Part shown: in pieces, positions 46,932 through 55,867 of the stretch | Layout: every line of letters begins with the position of its first letter | How positions within the stretch are numbered: the first letter of the stretch is position 1 | Origin: Aspidapion aeneum | Lineage: Eukaryota; Arthropoda; Insecta; Coleoptera; Brentidae | Length of the DNA stretch: 64,000 nt | Assembly (NCBI GenBank): GCA_963576565.1 | Contig: CAUYVT010000112.1 | Coordinates: 164,301-228,300, forward strand | Direction of reading: 5' to 3' | Notes under the pieces: generated by a model | Database searches by the model: none | Seen by the model: only the letters and a program-made list of their open reading frames with translations | What the model was told of the DNA's origin: nothing | Translations under genes and position numbers: made by a program

Positions 46932-47033
46932 AGTTGCTTTGCGGTTTCACTGGTGCCCAGTTCGATGTTCCGCGCGGACACGCCCAGATGTGGCCCAGCG
47001 GTTCGGTTGCGAGATTCGAGAGAGGAGCGGGGC

Positions 47034-49469
47034 ATGGCATCGAAGGACCCAGTGGGCGCGTTCTTTCAGGACCTGTTCGGTGACCAGAAGCGCAGCCCTG
47101 TCAGCTCCCGCTCCAAGTCCACCGACAGTAAAGAGCCGAGTTGGATTCGCCCGTTCGTTCCGCTGTCTGCATTCGCGGCCGGGCTCGCGGTGTTGGTTTG
47201 GTGGGCACCGAATGTGCTGACAACCCCCAACATCACCGACATGTATCCCGGTTCGGCCACGCTCGCTGAAACCTTGATCGAGATGCGATCACGGTTGATC
47301 GCGGTGGTGGCGATCGCGGCGTCCTTCGATGCAGTGCGCGTGGTCCGCCGCCGCCACAGGCGAGTGTTCGCTGCGGTCTGCGCCCAAACCACGGGCGCTG
47401 CGCCAAGCGCAATTCGGTTGGCTGCGAGAACCTCTCGTCATTCGACACCGCGTGCACAGCTGGCCTTGTCCCCCGGAACTGTGATCGACGAAAGCAGGCT
47501 CACCCGACTTCGTACAGCGGTGTCCTCGCTGTACGACGGTGTGCCGCCCGAGACACGAGCACGAGCACGTGCCGTTGCCGTGGTCGACATCGTCGTCGGT
47601 GGTCGACTGAGCAGTTGGACCGGTGGCCGCAGCGAAGCATGGGCGACCCTGGGGCAGTGGGAATACCGTGTCGACTACGCGGCGGCAAAGGCGTCGATCT
47701 CGATCACCCGAACACTGATTGCACCGGACCTGCGCAGCGAGCGGCACAGAGAGATCGCCGACCTGTTCAGCGACGGAAAGACTCTCCAAAATGTCCATGT
47801 CTCGGTCACGGCTACGGGCGAGGACGGCGACGACGTCGGATTCGAGATTTCCTACAAGAAGACCTTCGCCTCTGGCAAGAAGGTAAACCGAAGCAATCTG
47901 ACCGAGTCGTTACTGGAAGCGCTCGGTGACCACCCGTCCGGACAACTGTGGCGGGTGCAGTGGCTCAAGGATCGCCCGGCCATCACGGTGGCGCTACGTG
48001 CACCGTTGCCGACGATGATCCTGCACCGCGCCGCAGTCATGGCATCGCAGCTTCCGGTGCCTGCTCTCGACGACCGAGGAATCGGGTCGCAGGATCTGGC
48101 GTGGCCCTTGGGAGAGGCTGCCCTCGGCGCTGGCGCATCGAGCGGGGCGGACGGGAAATCCGGTGCACTGTCGCTGAGCAAGGCGACGGCACTGTCCGGT
48201 CGGCGCATGCACATCCCCTATGCCACTGCCGAAGTGGACGACGAACTGGTTGTCGCGTACTGGAACATATCTTCGAAATCGAACGCCCCACACATGCTCG
48301 TCGTGGGCCCGACCGGTGGTGGCAAGACCGTTCTGCTCACAACCTTGATCACCGAGCTGTCGCTGCGCGGGGTGGCCTCGATCCTGGTCGATCCCAAACG
48401 GATCGAACTACACCAGTTCCTCGGCTACCGAGGTGTTGCCGCGGTCGTCTTCGACGCTCTGCGCGCAGCGCTACTGATCGAAGCGCTGTATGCGGAGATG
48501 ATCACCCGGACCCGCTACATGCAGAAGCACCGCATCGACGGCGGTGAAATGCCGCCGCTCGTGGTGATCCTCGACGAGTTCTTCATCCTTTCCGCTGCCT
48601 GGTCGCACCTGAAAGCCAACGGCAACGACATGGAGAAAGAGATCATCAAACGCGCCGACCCATTGGGCCGGATCGGGCAGCTGGTCGCCTTGGCTCGCTC
48701 GACCGGAATCCGGCTCGGACTCGGTGTGCAGCGCCCCGACGCGCAACTGTTCGGTAAGGACGCCGGCGGCGTGCGCGACAACTTCCAGTCCCGCGCATCG
48801 CTTGGACGGATGAGCACCGACGGAAACATCATGGTCTGGGCCATCGCGTCGGCAGGTGACGGTGTCGATACGTCCATCGCAGGGCGCGGAACTGTCGGCG
48901 TCGGTGGGGAACCGGCGGTCGGACAGGTGTGGTTCACCCCCAGCGTCGACACGCACTCGGCGGTGCGCGGGAAGCTCAGCGCCGAACACCTCTCGGCGGT
49001 GGACTCGCTGCTCCCCGACTCGGACGCCCCGGTGTATTGCTTCTCCGATGAGCTGGCGGTCTACCTCGCCGACGAGCACGCGCTCGTCGAGGTGATGGGT
49101 GCCGATGTGCATGAGCCAATCGCGGTCACGGCCGGCACGTCCCGCGCTGAGATCGAGGGCCGCTACGCGCTGGCTGATTCCATCGCAGACGGCGTCGCTG
49201 TCGACAGCCTGGAGCCGGGAATGTCGATCGTGCTCGAGCTACCCGGAAGCGCCGAGCCGCGCGTTGTCGACGTTCTCGCAGTCGACGTCGTGCGACCTGT
49301 TGTCCGGTCGGGCCGCGAGTCGGGGTACCGGGTCGAGGACGAAGGCGAAGTGCGCGTGCAGGTGGCCGCCGAGTCCGGTGGTTCCCGCCGGACAGTCGAT
49401 GTCATCACCTACAGCGGCCTCGACACCGTCATGCTCGCCGCCCCCGAACTCGACCCGACCCCCACCTGA
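47034..49469 (+). CDS. FtsK/TcpA-type conjugative coupling ATPase
   Basis: 811 aa from ATG 47034, preceded by GAGAGGAGCGG. Two N-terminal membrane helices (PFVPLSAFAAGLAVLVWW and LIAVVAIAASFDAV). The motor domain has Walker A GPTGGGKTV near 424, Walker B PPLVVILDEFF near 509 and a glutamine-bearing VALARSTGIRLGLGVQRPD sensor region. It ends in an extra domain of about 150 residues. It brings DNA to the T4SS channel. The TraB-type winged-helix tail was not recognised. Confidence 0.93.
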   Translation: MASKDPVGAFFQDLFGDQKRSPVSSRSKSTDSKEPSWIRPFVPLSAFAAGLAVLVWWAPNVLTTPNITDMYPGSATLAETLIEMRSRLIAVVAIAASFDAVRVVRRRHRRVFAAVCAQTTGAAPSAIRLAARTSRHSTPRAQLALSPGTVIDESRLTRLRTAVSSLYDGVPPETRARARAVAVVDIVVGGRLSSWTGGRSEAWATLGQWEYRVDYAAAKASISITRTLIAPDLRSERHREIADLFSDGKTLQNVHVSVTATGEDGDDVGFEISYKKTFASGKKVNRSNLTESLLEALGDHPSGQLWRVQWLKDRPAITVALRAPLPTMILHRAAVMASQLPVPALDDRGIGSQDLAWPLGEAALGAGASSGADGKSGALSLSKATALSGRRMHIPYATAEVDDELVVAYWNISSKSNAPHMLVVGPTGGGKTVLLTTLITELSLRGVASILVDPKRIELHQFLGYRGVAAVVFDALRAALLIEALYAEMITRTRYMQKHRIDGGEMPPLVVILDEFFILSAAWSHLKANGNDMEKEIIKRADPLGRIGQLVALARSTGIRLGLGVQRPDAQLFGKDAGGVRDNFQSRASLGRMSTDGNIMVWAIASAGDGVDTSIAGRGTVGVGGEPAVGQVWFTPSVDTHSAVRGKLSAEHLSAVDSLLPDSDAPVYCFSDELAVYLADEHALVEVMGADVHEPIAVTAGTSRAEIEGRYALADSIADGVAVDSLEPGMSIVLELPGSAEPRVVDVLAVDVVRPVVRSGRESGYRVEDEGEVRVQVAAESGGSRRTVDVITYSGLDTVMLAAPELDPTPT

Positions 49470-49537
49470 TCCCACCGACCGACCCTCACGGGTCACCGCA
49501 CACCCATCCAGTTGAAAACCGAGAAAGGCACCCAACA

Positions 49538-49894
49538 ATGGCCGCACGACAGATCGAACGAGCAGTACTCCTCAACCGTGAAGACATCGACACCATCAAC
49601 GCGCCCTTCGTCACCAAGGGACGCTCCGATCCGTTGATCAAGGCGTTCGGTGCCGCGCTGCGCAAGTCGGCACCGGAATGGCTTCGTAACCTGAGCCCCG
49701 ACGGCGACACCATCTCCACACCACGGCTCGAGGAACTGCGCGCGGGGATCGAACGTCGCCGAGCCCTGATCGACCTACTGCCCGACGGCGAAGAGAAAGA
49801 CGCCAACCTTGCACCCCTGTCCGATCTGGAGCAGTTGGTGCGCGAGCTGCTCGGTGAACTCGACGGCGGGATCGGGGAGTCGGTGGCCTCGTGA
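49538..49894 (+). CDS. Small hypothetical transfer protein
   Basis: 118 aa behind GAAAGG. Helical, acidic C-terminus (LSDLEQLVRELLGELDGG). No known family. Co-translated with the next gene (its stop lies in ATGATG). Confidence 0.75.
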   Translation: MAARQIERAVLLNREDIDTINAPFVTKGRSDPLIKAFGAALRKSAPEWLRNLSPDGDTISTPRLEELRAGIERRRALIDLLPDGEEKDANLAPLSDLEQLVRELLGELDGGIGESVAS

Positions 49895-51330
49895 TGACAG
49901 CAACACCGATCAGGGTCGCCATCGACTCATCGGGTCTGCACGCGACAGCCCAAGTTCTCGACGGGCCACAACCGAGTGTCGATCTACGCGGCGCGGACAA
50001 CGACGCACTGATGACAGCGGTGTTCGAGCACGCGAACGCTCAAGCGCGTGCAACGGGCACGACGGTGACGTTGGAGATCGACGCTGGACCCGAGACCGCA
50101 CCGGTGCGTGTGGAAGTCGACCCCGACCAGAGCGTGCGCACCGTCGCCACGGGTCTGTCCGAACATCGAGAGCCAGCCACCACCGGGATGGGTACCGCAG
50201 CCACCCGCCCCGCCTCGCGCCCCTCATCGGTGGTGCGCGTCCCCGGCGACGCTCCACCTCCCGACCCTGAGCCACCACCGCACGAGGCACCGCGACGACG
50301 TTTCGACACCGAGGAATCCGGTCGGCAGGCCGCGATACAACGCCCCCTCCCGTCGTCGGAGCGCTACGCCCAGTGCCTCGACTCCATCGGCACCGACCGG
50401 CAGGCGTCGGCATCAGGCTTCCGAGGCGTGGTGCCGACAGGCCCTGCGCGCCGGGGAATGCGGGGGCGGCTCAACGCGGCCCTCGGACTCAAGCTCACAG
50501 CCAGTGCCGACGAGCAAGGCGTACGGGCAGCGGAGTCGACGATCTCCGGCCCGGTCCCGGACAGGGCGGTTGTCTCGGTGATCAACGTCAAAGGCGGGGT
50601 CGGCAAGACCCCGCTCAGCTTGGCTCTCGCCTCTCAAATGGCGACCCACCGTGGACCGGGAACCGTTGCCGCGGTCGATCTGGGGGAGTCGAACAACTCG
50701 TTCGCCGACCGGATCGTGAACGGTGGTCATCCGGAATTCGACACGGTCGGCTTGCTCGACCTGTACGAGAACACCGGCGGGGCGATCACCTCGGCGATGT
50801 TGAGCCGTTACCTGACGCGTCAACCGTCCGGTGAAGACGTTCTCATCGGGCGCGACGATGTCGGGTTCGACCTCGGCTTCGACGACTCCGACGCACTGGC
50901 CACGCTGTTGTCGCAGTTTCGGGACCTGCTGGTTGTCGATACCGGCAACGGAGAGAACGCCGGCCGCTGGCAGTGGGCAGTCGTGACCGCTCAGGTCGTA
51001 CTCATTCCGGTACCGCTCCGCGCCGACGTCGTCGCGGTCGCTCGCCGCATGATCGGGCGTATCGCGGCCCGCCGACCTCTCGGGCTCGCCGGGGTCATGG
51101 TGATCATCACCGACGGACCAGGAGACACCCCCGACATCGAAGCCGACCAGATCGAACAGCTCACCCGGGGCGACGGCATCGAGACCGTGCTCCGCATGCC
51201 GTACGAGCCGGTCTTCGCCTCCGGCCAACCGATCACCTCCGACAGTCTCGCTCTTCCCACCCGAGATGCACTGACGCGTCTGGGATCACACGTGATCACC
51301 GCGCTCACCGGAACGACGAGGACGACATGA
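49891..51330 (+). CDS. ParA/MinD-like ATPase with long N-terminal extension
   Basis: 479 aa. The first ~225 residues are hydrophilic and Pro-rich. The ATPase starts with VVSVINVKGGVGKTPLSLAL (deviant Walker A near 233), then VAAVDLGESNNS and DLLVVDTGNGENAG. Being in the transfer operon rather than with parB, it resembles VirC1- or EspI-type ATPases that position secretion substrates. Start overlaps the previous stop. Confidence 0.85.
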   Translation: MMTATPIRVAIDSSGLHATAQVLDGPQPSVDLRGADNDALMTAVFEHANAQARATGTTVTLEIDAGPETAPVRVEVDPDQSVRTVATGLSEHREPATTGMGTAATRPASRPSSVVRVPGDAPPPDPEPPPHEAPRRRFDTEESGRQAAIQRPLPSSERYAQCLDSIGTDRQASASGFRGVVPTGPARRGMRGRLNAALGLKLTASADEQGVRAAESTISGPVPDRAVVSVINVKGGVGKTPLSLALASQMATHRGPGTVAAVDLGESNNSFADRIVNGGHPEFDTVGLLDLYENTGGAITSAMLSRYLTRQPSGEDVLIGRDDVGFDLGFDDSDALATLLSQFRDLLVVDTGNGENAGRWQWAVVTAQVVLIPVPLRADVVAVARRMIGRIAARRPLGLAGVMVIITDGPGDTPDIEADQIEQLTRGDGIETVLRMPYEPVFASGQPITSDSLALPTRDALTRLGSHVITALTGTTRTT

Positions 51331-51521
51331 CCCAGCCGAGCGCAACGCAGCGCATGGCACGCAGCATCGTGCGACCGATCCACAGCCCCGAGGGCACCGT
51401 TCTGATCGGAAGCCTCGTGATCCCTCTCGCTGATCACGACATCACCGACCTGAACGCGGTAGCTACGACGCGATACGAGGGAACGTGCGCCGAGCTGCAG
51501 GAACGGGCGGCGATGGACTGA
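51327..51521 (+). CDS. Small hypothetical protein
   Basis: 64 aa. ATG overlaps the ParA-like stop as ATGA. One hydrophobic patch (GTVLIGSLVIPLADHDI). No family recognised. Confidence 0.65.
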   Translation: MTQPSATQRMARSIVRPIHSPEGTVLIGSLVIPLADHDITDLNAVATTRYEGTCAELQERAAMD

Positions 51522-51611
51522 TTCCGTAGACCAGCCGAGACGGCGAGAACGTGCTGTCGATGGTGGTCACCCACGACGAACAACCCTGTCCAGAAGGGAC
51601 ATTCGATACCC

Positions 51612-53051
51612 ATGCAACCACCGACAGCCACAACCGCAACCGACTTGGCGGAGACTTCTGCATCGGACACCAACTACCGTCTCGCGCGGCGCGCACGGCG
51701 CTTGGCCGTTGCTGACAAGACTGCAGCAGCATGCGCAGCCGACCGCATCACCCAGCGACCTTCTGGAGGCGGTCGGCATCGTCGGCCTGCTTCCCACGTC
51801 GGTGTGGCGATGTTGGTCGCCGCCGCCGCCACCGCGGCCGGTCTCGTCCTGGCCCCCGTCGCCTCTGCCGATCCCGGCCAGGGCGGAGTCACCGGCGGCA
51901 ACGCCGGCCAAGGCGGAGTCACCGGAGGGAACAGCGGTCAAGGTGGAGTGACCGGAGGCGGCAACCCCGCACCCGCACCGGCACCCGCCCCGGAACCGGA
52001 GATCATTCCGGCCCAGAACCAAAACTACCTGCCGGGCTACACCGCATCCCCCACCGTTCAGGAATACGGCTACCGGTCCTACAACACCGACTACAGCAGC
52101 GATTCCTACGCCGCCGACTACGACACGGCCTACTACGCCGCGCCCACCGCGCCGACAGTGACCACCGACGCCCCGGACGGCCCCGCAGCCGCACCCGAGC
52201 CCGCACCGGCACCGATTCCGACGGTGCAGAAGAAAGTCATCCGACCCGTCAAAGCACCGGAGAACACAGTGATCATCGGCGGAACCGCCTACGCACGTCC
52301 GGATTTCGTGGACCCGGTGTTTGCAGACCAGTTCAACAACACCACCCAGGCGATCCAGGCCGACGGTGCCAACGCGCTGATGAACGCCGGTCTCGCCGAC
52401 GCACCACAAGCCGACCGTCTTGCGGCCGGCACCGCGGCCGGCGCACTGACCGGTGCCGCGGCAGGATTCGCCGTCGGTCTCGTCCCCGGAGCAGCGATCA
52501 CCGCCGGTGGCGCTGCGATCGGCGCAGGACTGGGAGTCGCAGCCACCCCAGTGCTCACGCCCGCGATCGTGTGGGCCGGTCCGGTCGGCTACGTCTTCGT
52601 GCCCGGTGCCGCGGCTCTCGCCGGTGCTGGTGTCGGCGCAGCGATCTCCGCGCCGATCGTGGCCACCACCACCGCTGTCGGCGCCGGCGTGGGTGCGTTG
52701 ATCGGTGCCGCAGCCGCCGGCGGCGAGAACGCCGTCATCGACGAACCCGCACCGCTGCCGGCACCCGCGCCTGAGGCAGCCCCCGCGCCGCCAGTGACCC
52801 CCGCACCACTGGCCGACATCACCCCGGCGATTCCGGGGGCTGCACAGGCCGCTCAGACCGCCCAGAACGCGATCGAGCAGGCAGTCCAGCAGGCACCCGC
52901 AGCGATCGAGACCGTGCGGGATGCGGCAGCGTCGACACCGGCAGGCAGTCAGGTGCTCGAGGCGGTCGATACGGCCGTCACTCAGAATGCACCCGCGATC
53001 GACCAGGCTCGCTCGGCCATCGACGCCGCCATCGCCGGTCTGCCCATCTGA
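51612..53051 (+). CDS. Exported Ala/Pro-rich protein with glycine-zipper core
   Basis: 479 aa. N-terminal basic region, then a signal/anchor (VGVAMLVAAAATAAGLVLAPVASA). Three copies of GQGGVTGGN follow, then a Pro/Ala linker, a Tyr/Asp/Ser patch (YRSYNTDYSSDSYAADYD), a conserved-looking FVDPVFADQFNNTTQAI, and about 130 residues of glycine-zipper helices (GTAAGALTGAAAGFAVG). An amphipathic Ala/Gln tail ends it. It matches what rhodococcal annotations call insoluble-domain proteins. A surface or channel-associated role is inferred. Confidence 0.78.
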   Translation: MQPPTATTATDLAETSASDTNYRLARRARRLAVADKTAAACAADRITQRPSGGGRHRRPASHVGVAMLVAAAATAAGLVLAPVASADPGQGGVTGGNAGQGGVTGGNSGQGGVTGGGNPAPAPAPAPEPEIIPAQNQNYLPGYTASPTVQEYGYRSYNTDYSSDSYAADYDTAYYAAPTAPTVTTDAPDGPAAAPEPAPAPIPTVQKKVIRPVKAPENTVIIGGTAYARPDFVDPVFADQFNNTTQAIQADGANALMNAGLADAPQADRLAAGTAAGALTGAAAGFAVGLVPGAAITAGGAAIGAGLGVAATPVLTPAIVWAGPVGYVFVPGAAALAGAGVGAAISAPIVATTTAVGAGVGALIGAAAAGGENAVIDEPAPLPAPAPEAAPAPPVTPAPLADITPAIPGAAQAAQTAQNAIEQAVQQAPAAIETVRDAAASTPAGSQVLEAVDTAVTQNAPAIDQARSAIDAAIAGLPI

Positions 53052-53189
53052 CCCCAGCAGCACCCGGTCAGATATCGAGACCGCGGCACCCGCGCTGGAC
53101 CGGACTGCACCCACACCCCTGGGGCGGTCCGGCCCAGCGCCCCAACCGAGTTCCATTCTTCTTTCTCGACGACGAGGTGACCGATCCCG

Positions 53190-53858
53190 ATGCGCCGCAC
53201 CACCCGCCACCCCGCAGTAACCGACCTCCTCCATGACGCTGCCCCTGCGTCGGCGTCGTCGGCCACGCAGCCCGGCCGCAGACGCGTGCGCCGAACACCC
53301 GTACTCGTGGCAGGAGTAGTGGTGGCGATAGCAGTGGGCACCGGGTTCGGTGTATCGGCACTGACCGCCGACGACACGGAAACACCTGAGGCAAGCACCA
53401 TCGATAACGGGATGCCGCAACAAGATTCGGGCCTCCCGGTACTGAACTTGCCCTCCGCTGAACCCACCACCACCATTGCTACCACCACGGCTACGGCTAC
53501 GCCGACCGCCGAAGCCAGCATCGGCGGCGACTGCGCGGCCGAACGAGGCGACCAGAAGAGCGGTGCCGGAGTGATCCGCGCGTTCCAGTACGCCTACTAC
53601 ATCCGCCGCGACGGAGCCGCTGCACGGGCACTGGCGACACCGACATCGTCGGTTCTCGATGCCGCAGGCCTTCAACAGAACATCGACGCCGTCCCCGCCG
53701 GGGCCACCTACTGCCTGGCGATAACCGACGTCGACGCCACGATCCACCTTGCCCGCATGACAGTCCTGCAGCCCGGCCAACCCCCGAACTCGTTCACCCA
53801 GACCATCACCACCGAAAACGTCGACGGCACATGGTTCGTCGCCACATTCCAGCAATGA
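53190..53858 (+). CDS. Single-pass exported protein, NTF2-like outline
   Basis: 222 aa. Basic N-terminus, one helix (VLVAGVVVAIAVGTGFGVSAL), Thr-rich linker, then about 120 residues: SGAGVIRAFQYAYYIRRDGAAARALATP, a cysteine in TYCLAI and a final GTWFVATF strand. Third protein of this type in the transfer region, after 36495 and 38722. Confidence 0.75.
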   Translation: MRRTTRHPAVTDLLHDAAPASASSATQPGRRRVRRTPVLVAGVVVAIAVGTGFGVSALTADDTETPEASTIDNGMPQQDSGLPVLNLPSAEPTTTIATTTATATPTAEASIGGDCAAERGDQKSGAGVIRAFQYAYYIRRDGAAARALATPTSSVLDAAGLQQNIDAVPAGATYCLAITDVDATIHLARMTVLQPGQPPNSFTQTITTENVDGTWFVATFQQ

Positions 53859-53884
53859 CCACCACACGAACACAAGGAGTGCCC

Positions 53885-54076
53885 ATGACCGACAACCATT
53901 CCAACAGAACAGCACCGCGAGAGAACTTCACATCTCGGCTTTCACTACAGAGGGGCTCCGCCGACGGACCCCAGATCGTTTGGGACAGCCACGGTTCTAC
54001 TCTCATCGCCGGCCCCGTCGGTGAAGGCAAGACCACGCCCCCAGGGAGCCCCCGAATCACACCCGACGCACAATGA
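53885..54076 (+). CDS. Short ORF ending just after a P-loop
   Basis: 63 aa. IVWDSHGSTLIAGPVGEGKTT is a convincing strand-P-loop, but only 12 unrelated residues follow before the stop. Either the rest of an ATPase gene is deleted or this is a decoy. Its stop overlaps the next start as ATGA, so it still couples translation. Confidence 0.55.
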   Translation: MTDNHSNRTAPRENFTSRLSLQRGSADGPQIVWDSHGSTLIAGPVGEGKTTPPGSPRITPDAQ

Positions 54077-54582
54077 GCTACCCACCGAGACCCCACCAAG
54101 CCCTCGTGGCGCTCTCCGCCGCCCTGACCGCCCTCACAGCCGGATGCTCCACGGCCGACAACATCGCCCCCGCGACCGTCACACAACCCTGGACAGGAGT
54201 CTCGGTGACCGGCAACGCCCTCGACCTCGCCGCGATCGTCGCCGGCACCACCGACCCCGACGGCACCGACCGCAGCGGCCTGAGCGTGATCACACCCGCA
54301 ATCGCCGCCGACCGCGTGCACGCCAGCTGCACCGACGCCTCGGCCGCGCACCTCGATATCGACGACTGGCACATCGAAATCGGCCCCGACACCGTCACCG
54401 TCGACAACACCAGCCGCGGTCTACCCGCGTCCGAACTGCACACCACGCCGATCGAAGGTGCCGACCAGGCGGTCACCTGGCACCCGGACGGGCGCGTAGA
54501 CGTCACCGCAGCCGCCGACACACCCGCAGCCTGGAACACCCCCGGCCGGATCTACATCGGAGCCACAGTCACCTGCACTTGA
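54073..54582 (+). CDS. Small lipoprotein
   Basis: 169 aa. Signal peptide with lipobox LTAGC. The mature part is beta-rich, with two cysteines (HASCTD and ATVTCT) likely to form a disulfide. Family unknown; envelope component of the transfer operon. Confidence 0.78.
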   Translation: MSYPPRPHQALVALSAALTALTAGCSTADNIAPATVTQPWTGVSVTGNALDLAAIVAGTTDPDGTDRSGLSVITPAIAADRVHASCTDASAAHLDIDDWHIEIGPDTVTVDNTSRGLPASELHTTPIEGADQAVTWHPDGRVDVTAAADTPAAWNTPGRIYIGATVTCT

Positions 54583-54649
54583 TGGCCGAAAACGACACCA
54601 GCGCACGTAATCGGAATGGACACAATCCCTAGCAGAAATAAGGAGCAGC

Positions 54650-54934
54650 ATGACTCTCGTCAACCCGTCTCGGTCCCGTCGTCGGCAACGCGCCCGACTC
54701 GCGGCAGCCCTGCGGGACACCGACCCTCGCCACTTCACCGCCACCGATGCCGCTGCCGTCGCAGTACGGGTCACCGGCCTGGCTTTGACCCCGTCAGCGC
54801 GACGCGGTGACCGGTTCGCCTACAGCCGGGCAGAACGCGAGACGTTGCTGCGTTCGGCGCAGGTGTTCGCGACCCTCGCAACCGCACCCGTACAGAGAGC
54901 CGAGCAGACCGACGCGACGCAGTTGCAGCCGTGA
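54650..54934 (+). CDS. Small basic hypothetical protein
   Basis: 94 aa behind AAGGAGCAGC. Basic start (RSRRRQRARLAAALR), helical, no known domain. Confidence 0.65.
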   Translation: MTLVNPSRSRRRQRARLAAALRDTDPRHFTATDAAAVAVRVTGLALTPSARRGDRFAYSRAERETLLRSAQVFATLATAPVQRAEQTDATQLQP

Positions 54935-54999
54935 CCGGCCGCAACTCGACAACGGAAAGTCTGCACCGAGAGATGTTCAGCCACTACAGGAAAGGGTGA
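54931..54999 (+). CDS. 22-aa peptide ending MFSHYRKG, copy 1
   Basis: GTG start overlaps the previous stop. The end HREMFSHYRKG is nearly repeated at the end of 55328-55591 (HRNLFSHYRKG). The codons for it contain the AGGAAAGGG ribosome site of the next gene, so it may act as a translational coupler. Confidence 0.5.
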   Translation: MTGRNSTTESLHREMFSHYRKG

Positions 55000-55001
55000 C
55001 C

Positions 55002-55331
55002 ATGCCATTACCGGTAACCGCAGTGACCATCGGTATCCCAGTGATACTTGCACTGAGTGTGATTGTGGTGGTCTCGATCGTGGTCGCCGAGGTGATCACC
55101 CGCCGCGCCGACGCCGAACGCCGCCACATAGCCGAACGTCTCGTGATTCGGTGCACCGAATGTGGACGCCCCGCTGTCGGTGCCCGTGCCGCCAGCGCAG
55201 CGGGCCGAGCGCAACTGGGGTGGAGCCACACCGACGAGGGCACCCACTGCCCCCATTGCGCAGCAACTCGACTCCCGGCCTCGGAAGACTGCGCACCCCG
55301 GACCGGAGAGAGCGAGACGGTGCACTCGTGA
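55002..55331 (+). CDS. Membrane-anchored zinc-ribbon protein, paralogue 1
   Basis: 109 aa. One N-terminal helix (IGIPVILALSVIVVVSIVVAEVI), then CTECGRPA and GWSHTDEGTHCPHCAATR, a four-cysteine zinc ribbon. Paralogous to 55598-55867. Confidence 0.75.
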   Translation: MPLPVTAVTIGIPVILALSVIVVVSIVVAEVITRRADAERRHIAERLVIRCTECGRPAVGARAASAAGRAQLGWSHTDEGTHCPHCAATRLPASEDCAPRTGESETVHS

Positions 55332-55591
55332 ACGGCCATCACGCGAGCGGGTCCGCTTCCGGCCGGTACACAGGGACACCGCATCGCAGCAACGGATACC
55401 TCGCCGCCCGACCTCACCGTCTGCATCCTGCCACCGACAATGCAGCCGGACGACCCACGCACTGGGCGAACCCACCCCGCCGAACCGATCAGCAGGACCG
55501 ACCGGACCTCGACCGGGCGAGCGATGGCCGAGAGCTGTCCATGACCGAACGCATACACCGAAACCTGTTCAGCCACTACCGGAAAGGGTGA
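55328..55591 (+). CDS. Small His/Arg-rich protein ending LFSHYRKG, copy 2
   Basis: 87 aa from GTG (GTGA overlap). Low complexity apart from the end MTERIHRNLFSHYRKG shared with 54931-54999. Possibly only the short end is translated, from the internal ATG. Confidence 0.5.
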   Translation: MNGHHASGSASGRYTGTPHRSNGYLAARPHRLHPATDNAAGRPTHWANPPRRTDQQDRPDLDRASDGRELSMTERIHRNLFSHYRKG

Positions 55592-55597
55592 CGCGTC

Positions 55598-55867
55598 GTG
55601 CCGTGGACGTGGGGTGTCGTGATCCCGGTGGTGCTCGTGGTCTCCGCTGTCGTCGCGGTGACGTTCGGCCGGATGATCAGCCACGCCGACCGGCAGGAGA
55701 GCACCGGGAAGTGGGACATCGAATGCACCGGATGCGGGCTACCCGCACTCGATCGACGACGACACGACGCCGCCCATGCGCAACCGGGCTGGAGTCACAC
55801 CGACGACGAGGACTACTGCCCGGACTGCACCGCAACCCGATACGACACCTGGGGGTATCGACAATGA
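55598..55867 (+). CDS. Membrane-anchored zinc-ribbon protein, paralogue 2
   Basis: 89 aa from GTG. One helix (VVIPVVLVVSAVVAVTFG), then CTGCGLPA and GWSHTDDEDYCPDCTATR. Same order and spacing as 55002-55331, so the pair arose by tandem duplication. Confidence 0.75.
   Translation: MPWTWGVVIPVVLVVSAVVAVTFGRMISHADRQESTGKWDIECTGCGLPALDRRRHDAAHAQPGWSHTDDEDYCPDCTATRYDTWGYRQ

Larger units (their letters stand above)
45917..47033. other. Divergent conjugation control region (candidate operator array / oriT)
   Basis: 1.1 kb without a credible gene between the two transfer operons. It holds the 36-bp boxes at 45976-46011 and 46896-46931, ten GTGCAC hexamers, two neighbouring hairpins (46521-46563) and repeated CGCGCAACCGTGA (near 46012 and 46690) and TGTAATTCC (46563 and 46770). 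Open frames here repeat the same peptide scraps because the DNA repeats. Confidence 0.75.

Noticed and set aside
46391..47035. Minus-strand frame of 214 codons in the control region
   Set aside because: It overlaps the repeated boxes and encodes the same scraps as other frames over the same repeats. No ribosome site or domain.
51567..53915. Long minus-strand open frame (782 codons) rich in Cys/Gly/Arg
   Set aside because: It is the antisense shadow of the exported glycine-zipper gene and its neighbour, caused by GC-rich codon bias. No domain and absurd composition.
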